A DNA stretch of 64,000 nucleotides. Source: VFJQ01 sp044226525. Its GTDB lineage: Bacteria > Verrucomicrobiota > Verrucomicrobiia > Chthoniobacterales > Chthoniobacteraceae. Below, one piece after another: positions 1-8,136 of this stretch. Where the stretch lies: the NCBI GenBank assembly GCA_044226525.1, contig JBGAGV010000001.1, positions 186,001 to 250,000 of the forward strand. The letters are read 5' to 3'. The position numbers and the translations under genes were made by a program. The notes under the pieces were generated by a model. That model saw only the letters and a program-made list of their open reading frames with translations. It had not been told where the DNA came from and did not search any database. The stretch's first letter is position 1, and each line of letters opens with the position of its first letter.

Positions 1-406
1 CCAGGCGCAGTGTGCTCGGTGTCGCGGGTTGCCAGAGCATCAGTGCGCTCGCCACTAGCACGAGCAGGGTTGCCAGGGCGAAAGCCAGCCGTGGCCGCGG
101 CGCGAGGTTCTGCCACCACGAGGTCGGTCCTTCGATCCACGAACGCCGCAGCCCACTGGTATGCGAGAGCACCTGGGCGCGGAGTTCGGTCATCGGGACC
201 CCGCGCACCGCTGCGTGAATCGAATCCCGCACGCGCTCGTGTCGTTCCGAGGAGAGCAACACGTGCAGGGCGCGATCGATGCGGCGCTGCCGCAGCACCG
301 TTTCGCAAAGAGCAGAGTCTTCTTCCATGGCACGATCAAGTTCGGCGCTTTGGCTTTCTTCCAGCGCGCCGTCGAGATAGTCCGGTAAGTCGTCACGCGC
401 CGGCAT
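1..406 (-). CDS. Anti-sigma / FecR-type membrane protein, N-terminal part (runs off the left edge)
   Basis: The reading frame opens with an ATG at 406 on the minus strand and is still open at base 1, so only the first ~135 residues are visible. The N-terminal ~65 residues are acidic and helical (LPDYLDGALEES, then ELDRAMEEDS). This resembles the cytoplasmic head of anti-sigma/FecR-type proteins but lacks the HxxxCxxC zinc site of ZAS-type anti-sigmas. A hydrophobic segment (FALATLLVLVASALML) follows at about residues 111-126 and should cross the membrane. Its start overlaps the end of the ECF sigma gene by 14 bp, which implies co-translation. I infer an inhibitor or partner of that sigma factor; a FecR/LamG periplasmic domain could lie beyond the edge. 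Confidence 0.72.
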   Translation of the reverse strand, partial: MPARDDLPDYLDGALEESQSAELDRAMEEDSALCETVLRQRRIDRALHVLLSSERHERVRDSIHAAVRGVPMTELRAQVLSHTSGLRRSWIEGPTSWWQNLAPRPRLAFALATLLVLVASALMLWQPATPSTLRL

Positions 407-983
407 GGCTGCCTCCTTCCAGTTTCGCTTCGATGCAGCCGCGCAACTGCTCCCGCACCCGGAATAGCGTCGTTCGCACCCAGGCCATGCTGCGCTGCAA
501 TCGTGCGCCGATTTCCTCGGCCTTGCAGCCGTCGTGATATTTCAGGTCGAGCAGGGTGCGCGTTGCCGGCGGCACCTTTTCCAAACACTCGCGCAAGGCT
601 TCCGCCTCGCGCGAGGTCAATTCATCCTCCTCTGCCAGAGCGAGGTCGATTTCCCGCCGCTGCGAGTAGCCGAGCTTGTTCGACTGCTCCCGACGAAAGC
701 GGTCGAGTTCTTTGCGCACGAGATTCGCGGCGATCGCGCGGAGCCAGCCGTGCAGGTTGGTGCCGGCCGTGAAGCGGTCCATCATGCGAAAGGCTGCCAC
801 AAACGTCTCGTGGGTGATCTCGTCCACCAGATGGGCCACCGGCAGTCGGAGGGCGACAAAGGAATGCACGTGCGCCAGGTGCCGGTCCACCAACGGCTCG
901 AAAGCCCGTGCTTCGCCCGCCTGCACCGCTTGCACGAGGGCGGTGTCGTCGAGAAGAGTCCAGTCGGTTGAAGGGCGTTTCAT
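393..983 (-). CDS. ECF-type RNA polymerase sigma factor
   Basis: A 196-residue protein from the ATG at 983 (MKRPSTDW). Upstream in-frame codons do not look like sigma-factor sequence. Region 2 covers roughly residues 20-95 (LVDRHLAHVHSFVALRL, DEITHETFVAAFRMMDRF, LHGWLRAIAANLVRKELDRFRRE). Region 4 covers roughly 135-185 (CLEKVPPATRTLLDLKYHDG, AEEIGARLQRSMAWVRTTLFRVREQL), with the usual helix-turn-helix. Short linker, no extra C-terminal domain. The partner gene overlapping its 3' end encodes a membrane protein with an anti-sigma-like head, so the pair probably forms a signal-responsive sigma/anti-sigma unit. The opposite flank is a divergent secreted cytochrome gene, a possible target; that is inference only. 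Confidence 0.9.
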   Translation of the reverse strand: MKRPSTDWTLLDDTALVQAVQAGEARAFEPLVDRHLAHVHSFVALRLPVAHLVDEITHETFVAAFRMMDRFTAGTNLHGWLRAIAANLVRKELDRFRREQSNKLGYSQRREIDLALAEEDELTSREAEALRECLEKVPPATRTLLDLKYHDGCKAEEIGARLQRSMAWVRTTLFRVREQLRGCIEAKLEGGSHAGA

Positions 984-1187
984 GCGGGTATTCCGGTCTT
1001 TAGGAGCCGACCGAGAATAAACGTTACAACTTTCCCAACTTTTTCCGACCGGTCGAGGCGACGAAGCGACGCGGCAGAATGGAATCTGGGTGAATTTGTT
1101 CCTTCGGTTTTCTTCTCCGCGGAATTTCCCTGCGTGCAGAACCGCGACCATCCCGGCGCGATTTTGGTCCCCTCCATTCCACTTTTG

Positions 1188-3659
1188 ATGAAGCTCATTT
1201 CCACGTCATTGCTGGTCGTTTTTTTCTCCATCGGCGCCGGCTTGATGGCTCCGGCCTCCGCCGCCGATCTGCCGCCGTTTCCGCGCCCGCTGCTGACGGG
1301 AGTCACGGTGGAACTGGTCGCGCAGGAGCCGGACGTCTGCACGCCAACCGCGATCGCTGCCGACCAGGCCGGGCGGATCTGGGTGCTGCAGAACAACACA
1401 CACATGCGGCCGGAAAACTACGACGGTCCGCCGACAGATCGCGTCCTCGTGCTCGACGATTTCGGTCCGGACGGACGGGCGCGGAAGATCACCACGTATG
1501 CCGATGGGTTTCGCGATGGCATGGGCCTGCTACTGCTGCCGGATGGGGACCTCGTCGTTTCCACGCGTGCGGAGACGATTCGATTTCATGATCGCACGGG
1601 CAGCGGTCGTGGGGAGGAGCGGCGCACGCTGCTCAAGATGGATTCGGAGGAAAAGTATCCGCACAACGGCCTGAGCAGCCTGGCGCTGGGGCCGGACGGT
1701 TTTCTCTATATCGGGTGCGGTGAGAACATGGGGAAACCGTGGAAGCTCACCGGCAGCGACGGGGTCTCGCTGAACGGCACGGATGAGGGCGCGGTCTTTC
1801 GCATCGACCCCGAGGGGCGGCATCTGGAGTGGCTCGCGCGTGGGTTGTGGAATCCTTTCGGACTGGCGTTCGATCCCGCTGGCCGGCTGCTGGCGCTGGA
1901 TAACGATCCGGGCGCCGGGGAGTTTTGCCGGATGGTGCGGATCGTCCGGGGAGGAGAGTATGGCTACCGCCGGAAATACGGGTCCAACCTCGACTATCCG
2001 TTCATCTCATGGCAGGGCCGTTCGCCCGGCACATTGCCGCCGTTGTCGCTGGTGCCGGAGGGGCCGACCGGCCTGCGGTGGGTGGGCGATTCATTTCTCG
2101 GCTGCTCGTGGAGCGACTTCGGTATCATGCGCCTTCGTTTGGAGCGGCGAGAGGCTTCCTTCACCACGCAGCCGGAATGGATCGTGCAGGGGGACTATCG
2201 TTTCCGGCCCTCCGGCATTGCCCGCACGCCGGACGGTTCGCTCGTGGTGAGCGATTGGGTGGACAGCTCCTACCCGGTGCACGGAAAAGGGCGGGTCTGG
2301 CGGCTGCGCGGTTACGATCCGAAGCCCACGCCCGTCGCGCTCAGCCCCGAAGAGGAAAAGCTGCAAGCGCTCCTTTCCGGCCGGGCTTCGCGGGAGGAAG
2401 CGGTCGCGCTGCTCGACTCCAAAGACCCTTATCTCAGGCACGGCGCGGTGCAGCGTTTGATCCTAGTGGTCGATGAATTGCTCGCGGACAAAACGCTCAA
2501 CGGCGACGCCAGCAAACGTCTCGGCGTTCTGCTCGTGGCGAAGCGCAGCCAATCTCCGAATCGCCTGAAACATCTCCCCGAGTGGCTGCGCGATCCTGAT
2601 CCCGCGATTCGCCGGGAGGCGCTGCAATGGACTGCGGAGGAACACGTGCCGGAGGCCCTGGCAAAGGTCGATCTCGCTTTGGAGGGCGAAGTGACGAAGG
2701 CAGTCTTCGATACCTACGTGGCCGTGCTGGACGATTTTTCCACCGGCAAACCACTCGCGCAAAAAGACCGCGATGCGCAACGCAACGAGCGTCTCCTCGC
2801 CATCGCGGTGGACGAAAAGCGTTCTCCGGTTCTGCGTGCACGGGCGCTGCACGATCTGCCCACGGATTACGCGGAACTCACGGTGGAGCGTCTGAAGGCG
2901 GCGGTCGCCACGGGAAACGGGCGCCTGCGCACCGAAGCCATCCGTGTTCTCGCCACCCGCGGCGATGCGGCAGCCCAGGCCGAATTACGAGCGATCGCCG
3001 AATCGTCCGACATCAACGCGCAGGACCGGGCGGATGCGATCGTGGGACTAGGCCTGACGATGCCTCTGCCGCAGGAGTCGCTTTTCGTCCTTCGGTCGCT
3101 GCTCAAGAGCCCGGACGCCCCGGTGGCTCGTGAGGCGCTGCGCACGCTGGGGACCATGGTTCCGACGCAAGAAACGGCCGGTTTGCCACACGAGCCCACT
3201 TTTGCGGGAGCGCCCGCCGAGAAGATTCTGAGCGTCCAAGGCGACCCGGCGGCTGGCCGGCGGCTGTTCTTCCACCCGACCGGACCGGGTTGTTTCAATT
3301 GCCATCAGGTCGAACGCCGCGGTCGCGCGATCGGTCCCGATCTCTCTCATCTCAACTTCAAGCCCGAGCAAATCCTCACCGCGCTCCGCGAGCCGAGCAA
3401 AGACGTGGCCCCGGCATTCCTCCACTGGCACGTGAAAAAGAAGGACGGCACGGAAGGCTACGGTATCGATATCTTCCGCAACGACACAGCGAAGTTCTAT
3501 CTCATCGATATCACGGGCAAGGTGACCGCTTACCGGCACGACGAAATCGCCGAGCGGGACGCGTTGCCACTCTCCATGATGCCGCCCGGCCTGCTGGATC
3601 GTTTCAGCAGGCGGGAGGTCGCCGACCTGCTGGCGTTTCTCCAGCAGGCCCGGGAGTAA
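1188..3659 (+). CDS. Secreted PVC-type cytochrome: propeller dehydrogenase + HEAT-like repeats + CxxCH heme domain
   Basis: 823 residues from the ATG at 1188. This start gives a clean signal peptide (KLISTSLLVVFFSIGAGLMA, cleavage near ASA-AD); an ATG-free extension upstream does not. Residues ~30-390 form a glucose/sorbosone-dehydrogenase-like beta-propeller (DRVLVLDD, GLSSLALGPDGFLYIGCG, FRIDPEGRHLEWLARGLWNPFGLAFDP, PDGSLVVSDWVDSSYPVHGKGRVWRL). Residues ~420-650 are alpha-helical HEAT-like repeats. The C-terminal ~140 residues carry a c-type heme site, C702-F-N-C705-H706, followed by GPDLSHL. This is the architecture of the planctomycete/verrucomicrobial family with a Piru_Ver N-terminal domain and a PVC-type heme domain. 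It is presumably a periplasmic dehydrogenase passing electrons to its own heme; the substrate is unknown. Confidence 0.9.
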   Translation: MKLISTSLLVVFFSIGAGLMAPASAADLPPFPRPLLTGVTVELVAQEPDVCTPTAIAADQAGRIWVLQNNTHMRPENYDGPPTDRVLVLDDFGPDGRARKITTYADGFRDGMGLLLLPDGDLVVSTRAETIRFHDRTGSGRGEERRTLLKMDSEEKYPHNGLSSLALGPDGFLYIGCGENMGKPWKLTGSDGVSLNGTDEGAVFRIDPEGRHLEWLARGLWNPFGLAFDPAGRLLALDNDPGAGEFCRMVRIVRGGEYGYRRKYGSNLDYPFISWQGRSPGTLPPLSLVPEGPTGLRWVGDSFLGCSWSDFGIMRLRLERREASFTTQPEWIVQGDYRFRPSGIARTPDGSLVVSDWVDSSYPVHGKGRVWRLRGYDPKPTPVALSPEEEKLQALLSGRASREEAVALLDSKDPYLRHGAVQRLILVVDELLADKTLNGDASKRLGVLLVAKRSQSPNRLKHLPEWLRDPDPAIRREALQWTAEEHVPEALAKVDLALEGEVTKAVFDTYVAVLDDFSTGKPLAQKDRDAQRNERLLAIAVDEKRSPVLRARALHDLPTDYAELTVERLKAAVATGNGRLRTEAIRVLATRGDAAAQAELRAIAESSDINAQDRADAIVGLGLTMPLPQESLFVLRSLLKSPDAPVAREALRTLGTMVPTQETAGLPHEPTFAGAPAEKILSVQGDPAAGRRLFFHPTGPGCFNCHQVERRGRAIGPDLSHLNFKPEQILTALREPSKDVAPAFLHWHVKKKDGTEGYGIDIFRNDTAKFYLIDITGKVTAYRHDEIAERDALPLSMMPPGLLDRFSRREVADLLAFLQQARE

Positions 3660-3660
3660 A

Positions 3661-3736
3661 GGGCGTGACGGTGCGGTTTTGTTGCCTGAGTAGCGGCAAA
3701 GCACGCCCGTTCGAACTCAGTGCGGTGTGGCTGAGT
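3661..3736. terminator. Inverted repeats between two convergent genes, possible bidirectional terminator
   Basis: The 78-bp gap between the two convergent stop codons contains nested arms. GGGCGTG (3661-3667) pairs with CACGCCC (3702-3708), with TTGCC (3682-3686)/GGCAA (3695-3699) inside. A second hairpin has arms ACTCAG (3715-3720) and CTGAGT (3731-3736). There is no long T run, so a classical intrinsic terminator is not certain. Confidence 0.4.
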
Positions 3737-3737
3737 C

Positions 3738-5900
3738 TTATGGCGTGGTGGTCTCGAAGTTCTTCTCCGTCGGGCTGAAGAAGTTCATGCCGTCATAGAC
3801 CTGAATGTTGTTCACCGTGTCGGAGTCGGCGCCGCCGTCGATGAGCGTGGAAGCGACCGGCACGAAGAAGTTGGCCGAGCCCGAGGCGCTACCGAGATTC
3901 ACCACATCGTTACCCGCCCCGGTAAGCAGCTTCACCGCACCGTAGAAGAACACGTTGCCTGCAACCGATGCATTTGTGTCGGTGCGCACATTGATGAAGT
4001 CGGCACCCGCGCCGGTATCGACCGTCACCGCCCCGAGGAAAGTGATGTCGTCGAAAGCGACCGTATTCGCGGCCGCGCCAAGCTTCGCCGAGACGGCTCC
4101 GAGCGCGAGGACGTGGTGCAGTTGCAGCGTCTCGTTCCCGGTCGTGGCCTTCGAGGTGACGTTAAGAGTATCGTGCAGATTCAGGATCTGGTAACCGCCA
4201 TCGCGGCCGAGGTAGAGATTGTTGGCACCGGTGCCGCCCGTGTAGCTGAACTTGCCGTTGATATTGCCGCCGCCGAGGAAATTGGTGGTGCCGCCGCCCG
4301 CTTTGGTCGTGATGCTGACGCTGCCGAGATCAAAGGCATTGTTGATCGTCGCGCTGATGTTCAGCGCCCCCGCGTCGCCCTTTGCCGTGAAGCCGCTCTT
4401 CACGCCGAGATAGGCCGCCGCGATATTCAGCGCGTCGTCGCCCGCGCCAGTCGCCGTGTATTTCAAGCTGCCAAGCTCCACGCGCCCACCATTGATGGTG
4501 AGGTTTCCCTGGCCGGCGCCGAAGGTGGCGTTCATGCCGCCGCGCACTTGCAGGTAACCGCTTTCGACGGTCACCGTCGTATTCCCTGCGCCGGAGGTGG
4601 AGGTGAAACTACCGTAGATGCCAAGTGAATTGCGCGTCTTGAGCTTCGCGATGTCTCCACCGTCGCCAAGCGTGAGCTTCACGCCCTTGCCGCCGATCGT
4701 GGCATCGTAAACGTCGAAGCTCACCGTATCCACACCCTTGCCGCCCGTCACGGCCAGGCCGCCGCCGAACGTGAGGGTCTGGAACGTGTTGTTCGTATAG
4801 ACCTCGCTGAATTCGTTCGTGCCGTCGCCCAGCTTCACGTCGGTCGCGCCGGTGATCACCACCGGACTGCCGCCGACGAACGTGATTTTGTCGTCGCCCG
4901 CGCCACCTTTGTAACTCAGTGCGCCGAGGGTCGTCGTGGCGAACACGCTGTTCACGCTCATCGTGTTATTGCCGTCGCCCAGGTCCGCAGACACCGCGCC
5001 GAGGAGTTGCACCGACACCGCGTTGAACGTGTAGGTATCCACTGCGTTGCCCGTGCTTTTGAAAGTGGTTTTGCCCGCTGCGGTCACGAAGCCGCCCCCG
5101 AAGTTCACCACATTCGTCCCACCGGTCTTTCCATCGGTCGTGATGCTGAAGTCCCCACCGAGGCGGAGGATCTGCGGGTTGAGATTCACCTTGAAGGTTC
5201 CCGTGTGCGCAGCCTGCGTGATGGTGAATTTTCCACCCACTTCGAACAGGTCTGGCTGGTTCAGCGCATCCTGGCCGAAGCCGATCGAGTCGTCTCCACC
5301 GCCGAGCGCGATTTCGAGTTTCTTACCAAAAGTGAACGACGCCTGCTGCGATGTCGTGATCGTATCCACCCCCGTGCCCGCCTTGATCGTCGAGTCGCCT
5401 TCCACGTCCAGGTGCGTGTTGTTGAACTGGAGTTTGTTTGTTCCCGCGCCCATGTCGATCGCCAGCTTGCCTGCCTCCAGGTCGGCCTCGAGCATCAGCG
5501 TGTCGTCATCCGCGCCGGAGTCGATCGAGAGCTTCCCTCCGACGTGAAGACCGACCGTCTTGATCGTGTCCTTGCCTGCCCCGCCCTTGATCGTCACATC
5601 CTTGCCGAAACTGGTGAAGAAGGACTCGAAGTAATCATCGCCTGCGCCGAGGTCGACCGCGACCGTGGTGACCGGTCCATGGATGTTCTGCGTCGCGGCG
5701 TCACCAAGGTCGGTGCCATTGAAGATGAGATGCGAACCCGCACCCGTGCCGACGCTGAAGCCGTCGCTGAGCGCCCCGAGATACACGGAGTTGGCATCGC
5801 CATCGCCGACGACAGTCAGCTTCCCGCCAGCATAAGTGGCGGTGACATTGGCGGGAGCGATGCGGGCTTCAAGGACTTCGATGGAGCTAAGGATCGGCAT
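3738..5900 (-). CDS. LEARIAPA-motif beta-strand-repeat surface protein
   Basis: 720 residues. The N-terminus has no normal signal peptide; it carries the LEARIAPA motif at residues 9-16, the verrucomicrobial counterpart of the LEPR-type N-terminal motif on giant PVC surface proteins. The rest is a Gly/Asp/Thr-rich beta repeat with a period of about 30-35 residues. Typical unit cores are GAGDDYFES, GGAGKDTIK, GADDDTLML, GGGDDSIGF, GAGADFINV, GAGNDVVNLG and GGADSDTVNN, each followed by a short strand pair ending in Gly. The GGxGxDx cores recall calcium-binding RTX nonapeptides, but they are isolated rather than in tandem blocks. It is likely an exported, elongated beta-solenoid at the cell surface or in matrix. 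Binding partner unknown. Confidence 0.72.
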   Translation of the reverse strand: MPILSSIEVLEARIAPANVTATYAGGKLTVVGDGDANSVYLGALSDGFSVGTGAGSHLIFNGTDLGDAATQNIHGPVTTVAVDLGAGDDYFESFFTSFGKDVTIKGGAGKDTIKTVGLHVGGKLSIDSGADDDTLMLEADLEAGKLAIDMGAGTNKLQFNNTHLDVEGDSTIKAGTGVDTITTSQQASFTFGKKLEIALGGGDDSIGFGQDALNQPDLFEVGGKFTITQAAHTGTFKVNLNPQILRLGGDFSITTDGKTGGTNVVNFGGGFVTAAGKTTFKSTGNAVDTYTFNAVSVQLLGAVSADLGDGNNTMSVNSVFATTTLGALSYKGGAGDDKITFVGGSPVVITGATDVKLGDGTNEFSEVYTNNTFQTLTFGGGLAVTGGKGVDTVSFDVYDATIGGKGVKLTLGDGGDIAKLKTRNSLGIYGSFTSTSGAGNTTVTVESGYLQVRGGMNATFGAGQGNLTINGGRVELGSLKYTATGAGDDALNIAAAYLGVKSGFTAKGDAGALNISATINNAFDLGSVSITTKAGGGTTNFLGGGNINGKFSYTGGTGANNLYLGRDGGYQILNLHDTLNVTSKATTGNETLQLHHVLALGAVSAKLGAAANTVAFDDITFLGAVTVDTGAGADFINVRTDTNASVAGNVFFYGAVKLLTGAGNDVVNLGSASGSANFFVPVASTLIDGGADSDTVNNIQVYDGMNFFSPTEKNFETTTP

Positions 5901-5953
5901 AAACGCTTGGATTTTGGACAGGGTCTTTACGCTGTGTCATACTCCTTCCAAGC
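5887..5953 (-). promoter_or_regulatory. Leader of the beta-repeat gene: short overlapping ORF inside a 7-bp inverted repeat
   Basis: On the minus strand, GCTTGGA (5953-5947) pairs with TCCAAGC (5911-5905). The loop holds AGGAG followed one base later by ATG (5940). That ATG opens a 17-codon frame (MTQRKDPVQ...) that ends at 5887, just inside the start of the surface-protein gene in another frame. The surface-protein ATG (5900) has no obvious ribosome-binding site of its own, so leader translation or refolding could control access. This is seen in sequence; the function is inferred. Confidence 0.3.
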
Positions 5954-6056
5954 ATTATTTCGGGGGGCTTTCCGGCGGTTGCTCTGCTCAAGACCAGGCG
6001 CGAAGTCCTTGCCGAAGCAACATAAACAAGCAGGCGCAGTCTCCGCGAGGCGCGGG

Positions 6057-6854
6057 TCAGCGGAGCGGCTCCAACGCGTAGCGGCGCACGAACATCTCCG
6101 CGCCTTCGGTCTGGAGCAACACGCGGCCCTCGCTGGGCTTCACGTCGAAGGCTTCATTCACCAGCATGCCGTTGAGCACGTAGCGAAGCGTGTCGCCCTC
6201 GGCGAAGACTTCCAGCCGGTTCCACTCGCCGACGGGTTTTTCGACCTCAGCGCGTCCGCGAAATCCTTTTTTGTCCTCCCAATCGATGTCCCGTTTTTCC
6301 CAGTTGATGCGCCCTGCGGTCACGATCTGGCGCGGGGCTCCCTTTTTCCACACGCGCTCGTGGTCGCGATCGAGCACGATTTCGCTCGTCACACTCGTGG
6401 TCAACTCCGCGCCGTTATCGAGTCTGGGCGAGAGGACCAGGATATCGCCGACGCCGCCTTCGATGATCTGGCACTCCACGCTGGCCATCCACGTGCCGGC
6501 GTAGGCACCGTGAGGGCCACGTGCGTGCAGCAGCAGGCCATTGTCCCGCGCGGCGTTTTCGCGCCTGGCCCATGTCTTTTCGCCCCACCTGAATTCGAGG
6601 GTGAGGTGATAGTCGCGAAACTCCCTCTTCGTCGCGACGTAGCCGAAGCCGCGCCCGCTGATTTTCAGCGTTCCATCGGCCTCGAACGTCCACACGTCCT
6701 TCGGGTCGTCGTGTGGCGCCACTTTAGGGTTGAGGTGATACTCCACCTCACCCGCCTTGATGACCTCGAGGAGGTTGACCTTTTCCTTCAGCGGCTCCGC
6801 CGCCGCCGCGCCCGCGACCGTCAGCAGCCCGACGAGAAAAGCGCGCACGTTCAC
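6057..6854 (-). CDS. Secreted DUF1080-type (3-keto-disaccharide hydrolase-like) protein
   Basis: 265 residues with a GTG start at 6854, chosen because GTGA overlaps the TGA of the upstream redoxin gene by 4 bp and because it gives a short signal peptide (RAFLVGLLTVAGAAAA). The mature part has the concanavalin-like jelly-roll features of DUF1080: DVWTFEADGTLKISGRGFGY, FRDYHLTLEFRWG, DNGLLLHARGPHGAYAGTWMASVECQIIEGGVGDI, VGEWNRLEVFAEGDTLRYVLNG and GRVLLQTEGAEMFVRRYAL. The family acts on glycans, in some members on 3-keto sugars; the exact substrate here is unknown. Translational coupling to a thiol-disulfide protein suggests co-export or co-maturation. Confidence 0.85.
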   Translation of the reverse strand: MNVRAFLVGLLTVAGAAAAEPLKEKVNLLEVIKAGEVEYHLNPKVAPHDDPKDVWTFEADGTLKISGRGFGYVATKREFRDYHLTLEFRWGEKTWARRENAARDNGLLLHARGPHGAYAGTWMASVECQIIEGGVGDILVLSPRLDNGAELTTSVTSEIVLDRDHERVWKKGAPRQIVTAGRINWEKRDIDWEDKKGFRGRAEVEKPVGEWNRLEVFAEGDTLRYVLNGMLVNEAFDVKPSEGRVLLQTEGAEMFVRRYALEPLR

Positions 6855-8026
6855 GGCTTGTAATACGGTCCCATGTAGTCGAGCACCTTGGCGCGTAGTT
6901 CGTCGCAGTTGATCGCGCCGTTGTGCCTCCACACGATGTCGCCTTGCGGTCCCACCAGCACCGTGTGCGGAATGCCGCCGGGCCATTCGGGATCGATTGC
7001 TTTCATCAGATCCTCGGTGTTCGCGCCGGTGAAGACGTAGCTGTTCGTCGTTCGGCCTTCTTCCTTTAGCGATTTCTTGAGGCGATCAGAAAGGCCCGCA
7101 CCTTGTTTCTCGAGAAATGCCTTCACCTGTTTCGCTGCCTTCGGGTCGTCGGCGCTGATCGTGATGAGCGCAAATTCGCGCAGGCCGAATTTGCGTGCCG
7201 TGGTGACTAGTTCGGGAAATTCCGCCACGCACGGCCCGCACCACGTCGCCCACACGTTGAAAAGGCGCACTTTGTTCGTCCCGTTTTTCCGCAGCGCCGC
7301 GACGCCCTCCGCATCGATCGGTTCCACATCCACCGGTGTCTGGTTCCACTTTTCCATCTTCGTCGCGACCAGCGATTTTTTGCTGAGCCACTTCGTGGAA
7401 CACCCGTGCGGTTTGGTGACCGGCACCGGCACTGGGTGGCCCGCGAGCAGCGCTTCGACCGCGTTGCGAGCATCGGTCGATTTCACCGTGGCGGGGTCTT
7501 CGTAGCGAGAATCGTCGAGGTAACCCTTGTAGCGCAGCTTTCGCTCCTCATCGAAAAGGAAGACGTGCGGGGTGGCGAGGCAGCCATACGCCTTGGCCAC
7601 CGCCTGCGTCTCGCCGTCGTAGAGATACGGGAAGTTGAACCCCTGTTCCGCCGCGTATTTTTTCATGTCCTCGAAACCGTCGTTGTATTTCGAGTAGCCG
7701 AGTTCGTCGATGCTCAAGCCATCGGGGCTGTTCGGATTGATTGCCACGAGCACGAGACCTTTATCCTTGTGGTCTGCCGCGAGTTTTTTTAGCCGCCCCT
7801 CCGCCGCATGCGAGTCCGGGCAGTGGTTGGAAATGAACGCGACCATGAACAGTTTCGCGTCCTTGAATTCGGCCAGCGTGTGCGTTTTGCCATCGATGCC
7901 CGGCAGCGAAAACTCCGGAGCGGCCTCGCCGATCTGCAAATCGTGGACCCCATCCTCGGGGGCTGAAGCGGCCAGGCAAAGCGGAACGGCAGCGAGGAGC
8001 GCGAGCGGGAGGCGGAGGAGTTTCAT
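6851..8026 (-). CDS. Secreted protein with two thioredoxin-fold (redoxin) domains
   Basis: 391 residues from the ATG at 8026, which begins a signal peptide (KLLRLPLALLAAVPLCLAASA). Domain 1 (~30-210) is AhpC/TSA-like: IGEAAPEFSLPGIDGKTHTLAEF, then NHCPDSHA with a single Cys (C69) and no CxxC. Domain 2 (~230-391) is TlpA/ResA-like: RLFNVWATWCGPC with W262-C263-G-P-C266, and a cis-Pro loop GGIPHTVLVG. The tandem could pair a peroxide- or metal-reactive Cys with a reducing CxxC in one chain. It lies upstream of, and overlaps, the DUF1080 gene by 4 bp. It is predicted to act outside the inner membrane, although no partner DsbD or cytochrome-maturation gene is nearby. Confidence 0.85.
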   Translation of the reverse strand: MKLLRLPLALLAAVPLCLAASAPEDGVHDLQIGEAAPEFSLPGIDGKTHTLAEFKDAKLFMVAFISNHCPDSHAAEGRLKKLAADHKDKGLVLVAINPNSPDGLSIDELGYSKYNDGFEDMKKYAAEQGFNFPYLYDGETQAVAKAYGCLATPHVFLFDEERKLRYKGYLDDSRYEDPATVKSTDARNAVEALLAGHPVPVPVTKPHGCSTKWLSKKSLVATKMEKWNQTPVDVEPIDAEGVAALRKNGTNKVRLFNVWATWCGPCVAEFPELVTTARKFGLREFALITISADDPKAAKQVKAFLEKQGAGLSDRLKKSLKEEGRTTNSYVFTGANTEDLMKAIDPEWPGGIPHTVLVGPQGDIVWRHNGAINCDELRAKVLDYMGPYYKP

Positions 8027-8039
8027 GAGATGGGGATGA

Positions 8040-8117
8040 GGGAACGCAATGATGCACGTTCCCACCCCATCAACCAACGACGGAAAGAAGCCTGAGGGAA
8101 TATGCTCCGTAGAGCAT
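8040..8117. promoter_or_regulatory. Two small hairpins in the gap upstream of the tandem redoxin gene
   Basis: GGGAACG (8040-8046)/CGTTCCC (8057-8063) has a 10-nt loop, and ATGCTC (8102-8107)/GAGCAT (8112-8117) has a 4-nt loop. They sit between the DUF4198 stop and the redoxin start. They may act as a weak terminator or leader structure; there is no T tract. Confidence 0.3.
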
Positions 8118-8136
8118 GTAGTCCGATGGCGTGCCG

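Noticed and set aside
216..235. tRNA T-arm-like string (GAATCGAATCCCGC)
   Set aside because: It lies inside the anti-sigma-like coding frame and no cloverleaf can be drawn around it.
4400..5700. Apparent nucleotide repeats in the beta-repeat gene as a CRISPR or tandem array
   Set aside because: The similarity is at protein level (GxGxD cores); there are no identical repeats with unique spacers.
5007..6863. A 618-codon plus-strand frame spanning the beta-repeat gene, the gap and the DUF1080 gene
   Set aside because: It runs antisense through two independent genes and has no coherent domain.
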